The position numbers and the translations under genes are program-made. 13,792 nucleotides of DNA, from assembly GCA_046565865.1 (NCBI GenBank), contig JBKHXU010000133.1, positions 1 through 13,792 on the forward strand. Direction: 5' to 3'. A model generated the notes under the pieces. That model ran no database searches and was not told the DNA's origin. It saw only the letters and a program-made list of their open reading frames with translations. Position 1 is the stretch's first letter. Every line of letters starts with the position of its first letter. This DNA comes from JBKHXU01 sp046565865 (lineage in GTDB: Bacteria; Pseudomonadota; Gammaproteobacteria; Acidiferrobacterales; Sulfurifustaceae). Positions 1 to 7,590 of this stretch are shown here, piece after piece.

Positions 1-666
1 GGCACCGGTTATTGCGCCCAGGCGCTGGCGCGCCGTTACCGCGGCGCGCGTATCGTCGGCATGGACCTCGCGGCGCCAATGGCGGCGCGGGCCAGGCGCG
101 CCGCCGGCTGGTTCGCACGCTCGCGGTATGTGTGCGGCGATATCGAGGCGATGCCGCTGCCGGCGGCATCAGTCGATCTCGTGGTGTCCAATCTAACGCT
201 GCAATGGTGCGATCTTGCGCGCGCGCTTGCCGAGTTGCGGCGGGTGTTGCGGCCGGGCGGGTTGCTCATGTTCACGAGTTTCGGTCCGGATACGCTGGAT
301 GAGTTGCGCCGTGCCTGGCACGCCGCCGATGCCGGCGTGCACGTGCATGCATTCATCGATATGCACGACATCGGTGATGCGCTGCTGCGCGCCGGTTTTG
401 CCGATCCGGTGATGGACGTCGACCGGCTGACCGTGACTTACCATGATGTCGAGCAGGTGTTGCGCGATCTGAAGGCGCTCGGCGCGAGCAATGCCGCGCA
501 CGGGCGCGCGCGTGCGCTCACCGGTAAATCGCGTTACGCCCGTTTCAAAGCGGCGTACCAGGCGCTGGCGCGCGACGGCCGCATCCCCGCAACCTACGAA
601 GTCGTCTACGGGCACGCCTGGGTGCCTGAATCGGCGCCGGTGAAATTCGTGCGAGGGCCGCGATGA
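1..666 (+). CDS. bioC: Malonyl-ACP O-methyltransferase BioC, 5' end missing
   Basis: BioC methylates the free carboxyl of malonyl-ACP with S-adenosylmethionine, which lets fatty acid synthesis build the pimeloyl part of biotin in the cytoplasm. The frame is open from base 1 and gives 221 residues; the start codon and the first part of the Rossmann fold lie outside the window. Visible are the end of the SAM glycine motif (GTGY at the very start), an acidic residue after the second strand (GMDLA), the motif IV region (DLVVSNLTLQW), LRPGG, and the family-typical FGPDTLDELR followed by IDMHDIGDAL. The C-terminal YGHAW is also usual for BioC. The stop overlaps the start of bioD as ATGA, so the two are translationally coupled. 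The identification is firm because of bioD; the symbol rests on family motifs and context. Confidence 0.9.
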   Translation, partial: GTGYCAQALARRYRGARIVGMDLAAPMAARARRAAGWFARSRYVCGDIEAMPLPAASVDLVVSNLTLQWCDLARALAELRRVLRPGGLLMFTSFGPDTLDELRRAWHAADAGVHVHAFIDMHDIGDALLRAGFADPVMDVDRLTVTYHDVEQVLRDLKALGASNAAHGRARALTGKSRYARFKAAYQALARDGRIPATYEVVYGHAWVPESAPVKFVRGPR

Positions 667-1346
667 GCCACGGCTGGTTCGTTACCGGTACCGATACCGG
701 CATCGGCAAGACGTTCGTCGCCGAGCTCATGCTGGAGGGGCTGAAAGCGGCGGGGCGCGCGGCGGTGGGAATGAAGCCCGTCGCGAGCGGCTGCTACGAA
801 TCCGTCGCGGGGCTGCGTTCCGAAGACGCCGAGCGCCTGCTCGCGGCGGGAAGCGTGAGCGCCCCTTATGCCACGATAAACCCGTACGCGTTTTTGGAGC
901 CGGTGGCGCCGCATATTGCCGCGCAGCAGGTGGGGCGCGCGATCGAGATCGGTGTCATTCGCTCGTGTTTCACGCAGCTCGCCGGCCAAGGGGCGGTCGT
1001 GGTGGAGGGCGTCGGCGGTTGGCGCGTACCGATCGGGGGAGGGAATACTGTGGCGGATATCGCCATGGCGCTCGATTTGCCGGTCGTGCTCGTCGTCGGC
1101 GTGCGCCTCGGCTGCATCAATCACGCGCTTCTCACCGCCGAGGCGATCGCCGCCGACAGCCGGGCGCTTGCCGGGTGGGTCGCGAACATCGTGGCGCCCG
1201 ATACCGCGCGCTTGCCGGAGAACATTGCCGCCCTTGAATCGCTGATTCGGGCTCCGCGCCTCGCAACGATTCCACATGGTCCTTCACTTGCCGAGCGCGC
1301 CGCGTTGGCGCGGACACTCGCCGCCGCTATCACACGCGTAAGCTAG
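663..1346 (+). CDS. bioD: ATP-dependent dethiobiotin synthetase BioD
   Basis: BioD closes the ureido ring of dethiobiotin from diaminopelargonate, CO2 and ATP, the penultimate step of biotin synthesis. The 227-residue product has the usual family length. The P-loop GTDTGIGKT is at residues 9-17, the substrate-binding KPVASG at 38-43, NPY and PVAPH near 73-84, and EGVGG at 115-119, all in the expected order for a BioD homodimer. The ATG start overlaps the bioC stop by four bases. It is the last gene of the biotin operon here: the next plus-strand gene starts 206 bases on and belongs to another function. Nothing looks broken. Confidence 0.97.
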   Translation: MSHGWFVTGTDTGIGKTFVAELMLEGLKAAGRAAVGMKPVASGCYESVAGLRSEDAERLLAAGSVSAPYATINPYAFLEPVAPHIAAQQVGRAIEIGVIRSCFTQLAGQGAVVVEGVGGWRVPIGGGNTVADIAMALDLPVVLVVGVRLGCINHALLTAEAIAADSRALAGWVANIVAPDTARLPENIAALESLIRAPRLATIPHGPSLAERAALARTLAAAITRVS

Positions 1347-1552
1347 CCATTTGGCACGCTTTATTGCGCGCAGCCCGTTGCAGCAGTGGGGCGGCTATGA
1401 TAGCTTGCGCGCGCCCAAAATTCGGTGGAATGCGTTCGTCGGTGCCCGCGGATCGCGCGCACCCTAGCAGCGCGACAAGCGAGTGGTAGCGCCTCGCCTC
1501 ATCGTCGGACCCGGAACGAATCGTTTAGCGCGGGTGCTCGAGTAGGCTAACC
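1347..1552. other. Spacer between biotin and oxidase operons
   Basis: This 206-base gap has no credible ORF. It should hold the end of the bio transcript and the promoter for the DUF2244-cox genes. A TATGAT box at 1396-1401 would make a good -10 element, but the nearest TTG-type hexamer (TTGCAG, 1378-1383) is only 12 bases upstream, so I do not call a promoter. I see no clear intrinsic terminator. Confidence 0.4.
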
Positions 1553-2068
1553 GTGAAACCACCTCGTAACAGCGACCGGGATCGCGCCGTAAGCGACGAC
1601 TCCGTCAGCTTCGTGGTGCGGCCGAACCGATCGCTGCCGGTGGCCGGCATGGTGGCGCTGTTCGTTAGTTTGAGCGCGCTGCCGCTGACGATCGGTATCG
1701 CATTCGCCGTCATGGGCGTATGGATGGTGCTACCCTTCGCGATACTGGAAGTGGCGGTACTGGCGATACTGGTACGCTGGCTCTATCGCCATATCGACGA
1801 TTGCGAGCTGGTGGTGATCGAACCGGAACGCGTGCGGGTGACGCGCCGCGCCGGGACCAAGGAAACGCGTCACGAGTTTCAACGCTACTGGGCGCGGGTA
1901 CGCCTGGAGCGGGGCCGAACCGCACGCGATCCATCGCGACTGCGCATCGGATCCCACGGACGGTACATTGATATCGGGGCGGGTATCAACGAAGAGGATC
2001 GCGCGCTGCTGGCTGCCGAGTTGCGCCAGGCGTTGCGCAGCGATCCCCGCTCCAAGCGGCGCTCGTGA
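1553..2068 (+). CDS. DUF2244 membrane protein at head of the cox operon
   Basis: The product has 171 residues and is recognisable as DUF2244: an N-terminal VVRPNRSLP motif (about residues 22-30), two closely spaced membrane segments (about 32-53 and 57-77), and a soluble C-terminal half with a YWARVRLE motif. The molecular function is not known. It starts with GTG at 1553; an in-frame TAG lies 27 bases upstream at 1526-1528, so little extension is possible, and no strong Shine-Dalgarno is visible. The gene lies 41 bases before coxB on the same strand, and members of this family commonly sit beside aa3 oxidase genes, so a role in oxidase biogenesis or membrane function is a fair guess from context only. 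Confidence 0.85.
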   Translation: MKPPRNSDRDRAVSDDSVSFVVRPNRSLPVAGMVALFVSLSALPLTIGIAFAVMGVWMVLPFAILEVAVLAILVRWLYRHIDDCELVVIEPERVRVTRRAGTKETRHEFQRYWARVRLERGRTARDPSRLRIGSHGRYIDIGAGINEEDRALLAAELRQALRSDPRSKRRS

Positions 2069-2109
2069 GCGTCGGCGAAGATTTTTGATTTCGACATTGG
2101 GAGAGAAGC

Positions 2110-3237
2110 ATGCACGTGGTTTCTAACAAGGGCGGCCGTCTCGCGCGCCTGGTCGTGGGCACGGTGCTCGGGTTTTGGGCAGGCCTCGCGGCCGCCGAGT
2201 ACGGTTACAACCTGCCGACGCCTGTCACCCCCATCGGCCATCGCATTCTCGAGCTGCACAATCTTATCTTTATCATCTGTCTCATTATTTTCATCGTGGT
2301 GTTCGCGTTCATGTTTTGGTCGATCGCGATGCACCGCAAGAGCCGCGGCGTCAAGCCGGCCACGTTCCACGACAACGTCAAACTCGAAGCCGCCTGGACG
2401 GTTATCCCGTTCCTGATCCTGGTCGGCATGGCCATTCCCTCGACCGCGACGCTGATCGAGATGGACGATCTCAGCAAGTCCGAGATGACGGTCAAGGTCA
2501 CCGGCTACCAATGGAAGTGGAAGTACGACTACCCCGAGCAGGACGTGAGCTTCTTCAGCAACCTCTCGACCCCGCGCGAGCAGATCGAGAACAAGGCCGA
2601 AAAAGGCAAGGACTACCTATTAGAGGTCGATAACCCGATCGTGCTGCCGGTTGGCAAGAAGGTCCGCTTCCTGCTGACGGCCAACGACGTGCTGCACGCG
2701 TGGTGGGTGCCCGCGTTGGGCGTGAAGAAAGATGCCATCCCGGGCTTTATCACCGAGATGTGGACCAAGATCGACGAGCCAGGCGTGTACCGCGGCCAGT
2801 GCGCCGAGTTGTGCGGCAAGGATCACGCGTATATGCCGATCGTGGTCAACGCGGTATCGCAGGAAGACTTCGACAAGTGGGTCGTGGCGCAGAAGCAGAA
2901 ATCCGCCGCCGAGGCGTCGAACGTGAACAAGGTCTGGACCAAAGACGAGCTGATGGCCAAGGGTAAGCAGGTGTACGCCCAGTGCGGCGCCTGCCACGGT
3001 CCGAACGGCGAGGGTGTGGGTCCGTTCCCGAAACTCGCGGGCAGCAAGATCGCGATCGGCCCGGTCAAAGATCACCTCGACATCGTCATCAAGGGCAAGC
3101 CCGGCACCGCCATGCAGGCGTTCGGCCCGCAGCTGTCCGACGCCGACATCGCCGCGGTCGTGACCTACGAGCGCAACGCATTCGGCAACAACAAGGGCGA
3201 CGTCGTCCAGCCGGCCCAAGTCAAAGCCGCGCGCTAA
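2110..3237 (+). CDS. coxB: Cytochrome c oxidase subunit II with fused cytochrome c domain
   Basis: Subunit II takes electrons from cytochrome c at the dinuclear CuA centre and passes them to haem a of subunit I. The 375-residue precursor shows a signal sequence ending near AAA-E30, two membrane helices (about 51-73 and 95-115), the aromatic stretch WKWKYDYP (135-142), and a periplasmic cupredoxin domain. CuA ligands are H196, C231, E233 (backbone), C235, H239 and M242. After a linker comes a cytochrome c domain with C292-x-x-C295-H296 and a likely axial Met at M335. This makes it a caa3-style subunit II, longer than the usual 250-300 residues. GGGAGAG at 2099-2105 is a good Shine-Dalgarno for the ATG at 2110. 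coxA follows after 21 bases. Confidence 0.97.
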   Translation: MHVVSNKGGRLARLVVGTVLGFWAGLAAAEYGYNLPTPVTPIGHRILELHNLIFIICLIIFIVVFAFMFWSIAMHRKSRGVKPATFHDNVKLEAAWTVIPFLILVGMAIPSTATLIEMDDLSKSEMTVKVTGYQWKWKYDYPEQDVSFFSNLSTPREQIENKAEKGKDYLLEVDNPIVLPVGKKVRFLLTANDVLHAWWVPALGVKKDAIPGFITEMWTKIDEPGVYRGQCAELCGKDHAYMPIVVNAVSQEDFDKWVVAQKQKSAAEASNVNKVWTKDELMAKGKQVYAQCGACHGPNGEGVGPFPKLAGSKIAIGPVKDHLDIVIKGKPGTAMQAFGPQLSDADIAAVVTYERNAFGNNKGDVVQPAQVKAAR

Positions 3238-3258
3238 GATTTAGAGGAGATACGTAAC

Positions 3259-4830
3259 ATGGCAACCGCAACCGCACACCATGACGAGCACCCGACGGGC
3301 ATCACCCGCTGGATGTTCACCACCAATCACAAAGACATCGGCACGCTGTACCTGCTGTTCGCGCTCGCGATGTTCTTCGTCGGCGGCGCGATGGCGCTGG
3401 TGATCCGCTCCGAGCTGTGGCAGCCGGGCCTGCAGATCGTCGATCCGCACTTCTTCAACCAGATGACCACGATGCACGCCCTGGTCATGATCTTCGGCGT
3501 GGTCATGCCGGCGTTCGTCGGCTTCGCCAACTGGCAGTTGCCGATGATGATCGGCGCGCCGGACATGGCGCTGCCGCGCATGAACAACTGGTCGTTCTGG
3601 ATCTTGCCGTTCGCGTTCACGCTGCTGTTGTCGACGCTGTTCATGCAGGACGCGGGCGGTTCGCCGGCCGGCGGCTGGACGCTGTATCCGCCGCTGTCGG
3701 TGCAGGGCGGGATCGGTACCGACTTTGCGATCCTATCGATCCATATGATGGGTATTTCCTCGGTGCTCGGCGCGATTAACGTCATTGCGACCATCCTTAA
3801 TATGCGCGCCCCGGGCATGACGTTGATGAAGATGCCGCTGTTCGTTTGGACTTGGCTCATCACCGCGTTCCTGCTGCTGGGCGCCATGCCGGTGCTCGCC
3901 GGTGCCGTGACCATGATCCTGACCGATCGCCACTTCGGCACCTCGTTCTTCGACGCCGCCGGCGGTGGTGACCCTGTGCTGTTCCAGCACGTGTTCTGGT
4001 TCTTCGGGCATCCCGAGGTGTACATCTTGATCCTGCCGGCGTTCGGTATCGCCTCGCAGATCATCCCCACGTTCGCGCGCAAGCCGCTGTTCGGCTACTC
4101 GTCGATGGTATACGCGACGGCGTCGATCGCGTTCCTGTCGCACATCGTCTGGGCGCACCACATGTTCACGGTCGGCATGCCGACGGCGGGCGAGCTGTTT
4201 TTCATGTACGCGACGATGCTGATCGCGGTGCCCACGGGCGTGAAGGTGTTCAACTGGATCGCGACCATGTGGCGCGGCTCGATGACGTTCGAGACGCCGA
4301 TGCTGTTCTCGATCGCGTTCGTGTTCCTGTTCACCATCGGCGGTCTGTCCGGCCTCATGCTGTCGATCGTGCCGGCCGACTTCCAGTATCACGATACCTA
4401 TTTCGTGGTGGCGCACTTCCACTATGTGCTCGTGTCCGGTGCGATCTTCGCGATCTTCGCCGGCGCGTACTACTGGCTGCCCAAGTGGACCGGCCATATG
4501 TACAACGAGACGCTGGGCAAGTGGCACTTCTGGTTGACCACGATCGGCTTCAACATCGCGTTCTTCCCGCAGCACTTCCTGGGGCTGGCCGGCATGCCGC
4601 GCCGCATCCCGGACTACGCGCTGCAGTTCACCGAGTTCAACCAGTGGTCGACGGTGGGCGCGTTCATGCTGGGCTTCGCGCAGTTGCTGTTCCTGTACCT
4701 GGTGGTGCAGACCATCAAGGGCGGCAAGAAGGCGACGAGCCAGGTATGGGAAGGGGCCGAGGGCCTGGAGTGGACGCTGTCTTCGCCGCCGCCGTACCAC
4801 AGCTTCGTGACGGCGCCGAAGATCAAGTAA
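3259..4830 (+). CDS. coxA: Cytochrome c oxidase subunit I (haem-copper, type A1)
   Basis: This is the catalytic subunit that reduces O2 to water and pumps protons. The 523-residue membrane protein has the twelve-helix pattern of the family. Low-spin haem a ligands are H73 and H388, haem a3 is bound by H386, and CuB by H251, H300 and H301, with the cross-linked tyrosine Y255. The glutamate in GHPEV (E253), D102 (in DMALPRMNN) and K329 mark intact D and K proton channels, placing it in subfamily A1. AGAGGAGA at 3243-3250 lies eight bases before the ATG. It sits between coxB and a small membrane ORF. All catalytic residues I can check are present. Confidence 0.98.
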   Translation: MATATAHHDEHPTGITRWMFTTNHKDIGTLYLLFALAMFFVGGAMALVIRSELWQPGLQIVDPHFFNQMTTMHALVMIFGVVMPAFVGFANWQLPMMIGAPDMALPRMNNWSFWILPFAFTLLLSTLFMQDAGGSPAGGWTLYPPLSVQGGIGTDFAILSIHMMGISSVLGAINVIATILNMRAPGMTLMKMPLFVWTWLITAFLLLGAMPVLAGAVTMILTDRHFGTSFFDAAGGGDPVLFQHVFWFFGHPEVYILILPAFGIASQIIPTFARKPLFGYSSMVYATASIAFLSHIVWAHHMFTVGMPTAGELFFMYATMLIAVPTGVKVFNWIATMWRGSMTFETPMLFSIAFVFLFTIGGLSGLMLSIVPADFQYHDTYFVVAHFHYVLVSGAIFAIFAGAYYWLPKWTGHMYNETLGKWHFWLTTIGFNIAFFPQHFLGLAGMPRRIPDYALQFTEFNQWSTVGAFMLGFAQLLFLYLVVQTIKGGKKATSQVWEGAEGLEWTLSSPPPYHSFVTAPKIK

Positions 4831-4849
4831 CCGAGTGGTTGCGGGCAGC

Positions 4850-4954
4850 ATGCAACACCGAGGTGATCAGCGGCGACGGGTGATTGTTACGACCGTCATC
4901 CTCGCCGCGATCGCCATCGGATTTTATATCGCGATATTCGTACGCCATTGGTGA
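4850..4954 (+). CDS. 34-residue single-span membrane protein, likely oxidase small assembly protein
   Basis: A short ORF fills the coxA-ctaG gap. It encodes 34 residues: a positively charged N-terminus (RGDQRRR) followed by one hydrophobic helix (about residues 11-31) ending in FVRHW. Its first stop (TGA, 4952-4954) overlaps the ctaG ATG by one base, and it begins 19 bases after the coxA stop, so it would be translated within the cox operon. Short single-span proteins in this position, between coxA and ctaG, are known in proteobacteria and are named cytochrome oxidase small assembly proteins in some annotations; the match here is by position and topology. The Shine-Dalgarno (GCGGGC) is weak, so coupling to coxA translation is likely. 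The gene is too small for most gene finders. Confidence 0.7.
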   Translation: MQHRGDQRRRVIVTTVILAAIAIGFYIAIFVRHW

Positions 4955-5571
4955 TGAAACCGATACGAAACCGACTCGCCGCGAATCGTCGCCTGGGACT
5001 CAAGCTCGGCGTCACCGCCGTGCTCATGTTCGGGTTCGGCTTCGCCTTGGCGCCGCTGTACGATCTCTTTTGCCAGGTTACAGGCTTGAACGGCAAGACC
5101 GGTCGGGTCGAGGTCGAGGCGGTGGCGAGCACCAAGGTCGATACCGCGCGTCAGGTCACGGTCGAGTTCACCGGCAACGCCACTCACGGTTTGCCGTGGG
5201 AGTTCCGGCCGCTGGTGAACAAGCTCGACGTGCATCCGGGCGAGACGATCGTGGTCAAGTACTACGTGCGCAACACCAGCAACGAGACCATCGTCGGTCA
5301 GGCGGTGCCGAGCGTGGCGCCGGGTCGAGCGGCGGCGTACTTCAAGAAAATCGAGTGCTTCTGTTTCAGCAATCAGAAGCTCGCCCCGGGCGAGGCGCGC
5401 GAGATGCCGGTGCGTTTCATGGTCATGCCTGAGCTGGCGAAGGAAGTGCAGACGATTACGTTGTCCTACGCCTTCTTCAATACCGACAAGGCGCAGGCCA
5501 AACGCTTCGGCGGCGACGCGGCGCCGGAGGGATCGCACGCGCATCATCAGCATGGTGCGGGCGAAGGTTAA
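4954..5571 (+). CDS. ctaG: Cytochrome c oxidase assembly protein CtaG (Cox11)
   Basis: CtaG/Cox11 delivers copper to the CuB site of subunit I. The 205-residue product has an N-terminal membrane helix (about 15-34), a first conserved cysteine at C40 (DLFCQ), an immunoglobulin-like periplasmic domain, and the copper-binding C135-F-C137 in IECFCF. The C-terminus carries several histidines (H195, H197, H198, H200), which may add metal affinity but are not a family signature. I chose ATG 4954 because it overlaps the preceding stop as TGATG; GTG 4951 and TTG 4948 would add only one or two residues. coxC follows after 68 bases. Confidence 0.96.
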   Translation: MKPIRNRLAANRRLGLKLGVTAVLMFGFGFALAPLYDLFCQVTGLNGKTGRVEVEAVASTKVDTARQVTVEFTGNATHGLPWEFRPLVNKLDVHPGETIVVKYYVRNTSNETIVGQAVPSVAPGRAAAYFKKIECFCFSNQKLAPGEAREMPVRFMVMPELAKEVQTITLSYAFFNTDKAQAKRFGGDAAPEGSHAHHQHGAGEG

Positions 5572-5639
5572 ACAGTTAAGCGCGGATGCTGCTCCGAAGC
5601 GTTCGCGCCCGAATGCATCAACAATTAAGGGGATGACGT

Positions 5640-6515
5640 ATGGCGAGTGCCCACGGTAGTTACTATCTGCCCAATCCGAGTCCATGGCCGATTATCACGT
5701 CGGCCGGGCTATTCACGCTCGCGGTTGGAACGGTGCTGACGATCAACAGCATGGGACCCGGCCCGTGGTTCATGGCCGCCGGCGCCCTGGTGATCATCTA
5801 CATGATGGCGCGCTGGTTTGGCCAAGTGATCGGCGAGAGCGAGAGCGGCATCTATAACGAGCAGGTCGACCGCTCCTTCCGCTGGGGCATGGCCTGGTTC
5901 ATTTTCTCCGAGGTCATGTTCTTTGCCGCGTTCTTCGGCGCGCTGTTCTATGTGCGCGTGTTCGTGCTCGACTGGCTCGGCGGCAACGAGCTGCTGTGGC
6001 CGGGCTACGACGGTGTTTGGCCGACCGCGGGTCCCAAGGGCGCGGCGCCGGTCCCGTCCGACGTTCTGCCCGGTGCGAATCAATTCTCGCCGATGGCGGC
6101 CATGGGCATCCCGGCGATCAATACACTGATCCTGCTGACCTCGGGCGCCACCGTGACCTGGGCCCACTGGGGGCTGCTCAAGGACAATCGCGCGCAGCTC
6201 ATCACCGGCTTGTTCCTAACCGTTGCGCTCGGTATCACGTTTCTTTGCTTCCAAGTGTACGAGTACGTGCATGCGTACACCGAGCTCGGGCTGACGCTCA
6301 AAACCGGCATCTATGGATCGACGTTCTACATGTTGACCGGTTTCCACGGCTTCCACGTGACGATCGGGACGATCATGTTGATCGTGATCTTGGGCCGGGC
6401 GCTTAAGGGCCACTTCACGCCGAACCACCACTTCGGATTCGAGGCGGTCGCGTGGTACTGGCACTTCGTGGACGTGGTTTGGTTGGGTCTGTTTATCTTC
6501 GTGTACTGGCTGTAA
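5640..6515 (+). CDS. coxC: Cytochrome c oxidase subunit III
   Basis: Subunit III stabilises the oxidase core and sustains proton uptake through the D channel. The 291-residue product has the seven-helix pattern with the family's conserved points: FIFSEVMFF with E91, QVYEY with E208, TGFHGFHV (233-240), and WYWHFVDVVW (272-281). A loop of about 45 residues between the E91 helix and the next one (about 111-155) is proline- and glycine-rich. AAGGGGA at 5627-5633 serves the ATG at 5640. It is the last plus-strand gene before a strong terminator-like hairpin at 6534-6565, so it probably ends the DUF2244-coxBA-ctaG-coxC transcript. Confidence 0.97.
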   Translation: MASAHGSYYLPNPSPWPIITSAGLFTLAVGTVLTINSMGPGPWFMAAGALVIIYMMARWFGQVIGESESGIYNEQVDRSFRWGMAWFIFSEVMFFAAFFGALFYVRVFVLDWLGGNELLWPGYDGVWPTAGPKGAAPVPSDVLPGANQFSPMAAMGIPAINTLILLTSGATVTWAHWGLLKDNRAQLITGLFLTVALGITFLCFQVYEYVHAYTELGLTLKTGIYGSTFYMLTGFHGFHVTIGTIMLIVILGRALKGHFTPNHHFGFEAVAWYWHFVDVVWLGLFIFVYWL

Positions 6516-6533
6516 CGCCGTCGCCGTTCCGAC

Positions 6534-6565
6534 AAAAAGACGCTGCCTGACGGCAGCGTCTTTTT
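6534..6565. terminator. Bidirectional intrinsic terminator between coxC and the DUF2909 gene
   Basis: A perfect 14-base stem (6534-6547 with 6552-6565) closes on a TGAC loop. The core is GACGCTGCC / GGCAGCGTC, preceded by five A and followed by six T, so the RNA from either strand forms a GC stem followed by a U-run. It lies 18 bases after the coxC stop and 5 bases after the end of the convergent DUF2909 gene, which is the expected place for a shared terminator. Confidence 0.93.
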
Positions 6566-6570
6566 TCTGA

Positions 6571-6780
6571 CTACTGTATTCCTTCCGGTGGGATGACGCC
6601 GAAGTAAAATCCCGCCATCAACAATACGAACAACGTGAGGGAGAGGCCGATACGCCAGGTAAGGGCGGTGGCCATGCGTGTATCGCGTCGTCCGCGATTT
6701 TTGAAGAGCAGCACCAAGCCGGAGAACAGGCTCGCCAAAATTGCAATGAGCATCAGGACGATAAACGCTTTGATCAGCAT
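6571..6780 (-). CDS. DUF2909 twin-transmembrane protein
   Basis: This 69-residue protein has two membrane helices (about 5-26 and 41-63) joined by a short basic loop (KNRGRRDTR), which matches the DUF2909 family of small proteins found in aa3 oxidase clusters. Its function is unknown. It is the only gene of the oxidase region on the minus strand, lying between coxC and SURF1; the same inversion is, from memory, seen in Pseudomonas-type clusters. A G-rich stretch just upstream (CGGGGG on the minus strand) may act as Shine-Dalgarno for the ATG at 6780. Its start is 84 bases from the SURF1 start, so the two are divergent. Confidence 0.9.
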   Translation of the reverse strand: MLIKAFIVLMLIAILASLFSGLVLLFKNRGRRDTRMATALTWRIGLSLTLFVLLMAGFYFGVIPPEGIQ

Positions 6781-6811
6781 GCCAACCCCCGGCGGACGAA
6801 AGGCGATGGAT

Positions 6812-6817
6812 TATACT
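6812..6817 (+). promoter_or_regulatory. Candidate -10 box for the assembly-gene operon
   Basis: TATACT lies in the 84-base divergent gap between the DUF2909 gene and SURF1, where a plus-strand promoter is required because the upstream operon ends at a terminator. No good -35 hexamer is found 16-18 bases upstream. If real, transcription would begin near 6824, which favours the later SURF1 starts over ATG 6820. Confidence 0.3.
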
Positions 6818-6864
6818 CAATGGAGGACGGCGCGGCGTCCGCGGTCGACCGGAAGCGTATGCAC

Positions 6865-7590
6865 ATGAAAGCGCGGTGGCCGTGGGTTCCTACGATGGCG
6901 GCGGTCTTGCTGATCCCGGTCTTTTTGGCGCTGGGGTATTGGCAGCTACAACGAGCCGAGGAGAAACGCGTGTTGCAAGCCGAGTACGATCGGCGCGCCC
7001 TGGGTCCGCCGGCGCGTCTCGGGGCGGAGCCGCTGTCGGCCGAGGCGTTGCGGTTTCGTCCGGTCGTCGCCAGCGGTCGCTATCGGCCGGAGCATCAGGT
7101 CTTGATCGACAATCGTGTGCACAAAGGCGTCCCCGGATATCACGTGATCACGCCATTGGCATTGGAGCCGGGCGGAGGATACGTGCTCGTCAATCGCGGC
7201 TGGATCGCGCTCGGCGGCGACCGCCAACAGCTACCCGCCATCGACACCCCGACCGGCGTGGTGACGGTCAACGGTGTCGCCACCGTACCGCACGACGATG
7301 GCTTCCGCCTCGGCGCGCCGGATGCGCCGAGCGCGCCGGTCTGGCAGCAGTTGGATCTGGAGCGTTTCGCCGCTCGCCTCGGCGCGCCGCTCGCCCCGGT
7401 GGTGATCCTGCTCGACCCGCGCAGCGACGCCGGCGGCTTCGTGCGCGACTGGACCCGGCTCGACGCCGGCATCGCCGTGCACCAAGGTTATGCGTTCCAG
7501 TGGTTCGCACTCGCTGCGGCCGCGCTCGTGCTGTACGGCGTGCTCGTGCGCCGCATGCTTAAAACCAGATCACACCCGTCATCGCTATGA
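6865..7590 (+). CDS. surf1: SURF1 family oxidase assembly protein
   Basis: SURF1 helps place haem a in subunit I of aa3-type oxidases. From ATG 6865 the protein has 241 residues with the family's hairpin topology: helix near 10-25 carrying LGYWQLQRAEEK, a periplasmic domain with VNRGWI (109-114), and a C-terminal helix near 211-228 led by HQGYAFQWFALA. GGAAG at 6851-6855 lies nine bases before ATG 6865. ATG 6859 (two more residues) is an alternative; ATG 6820 (256 residues) has no Shine-Dalgarno and may precede the transcription start. The stop overlaps the next gene as ATGA. It opens the second cox assembly block. Confidence 0.94.
   Translation: MKARWPWVPTMAAVLLIPVFLALGYWQLQRAEEKRVLQAEYDRRALGPPARLGAEPLSAEALRFRPVVASGRYRPEHQVLIDNRVHKGVPGYHVITPLALEPGGGYVLVNRGWIALGGDRQQLPAIDTPTGVVTVNGVATVPHDDGFRLGAPDAPSAPVWQQLDLERFAARLGAPLAPVVILLDPRSDAGGFVRDWTRLDAGIAVHQGYAFQWFALAAAALVLYGVLVRRMLKTRSHPSSL

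Noticed and set aside
3733..4851. Long minus-strand open frame opposite coxA
   Set aside because: It is an antisense shadow of a GC-rich gene: very rich in R, H, E and Q, with no recognisable domain, while coxA on the other strand is unequivocal.
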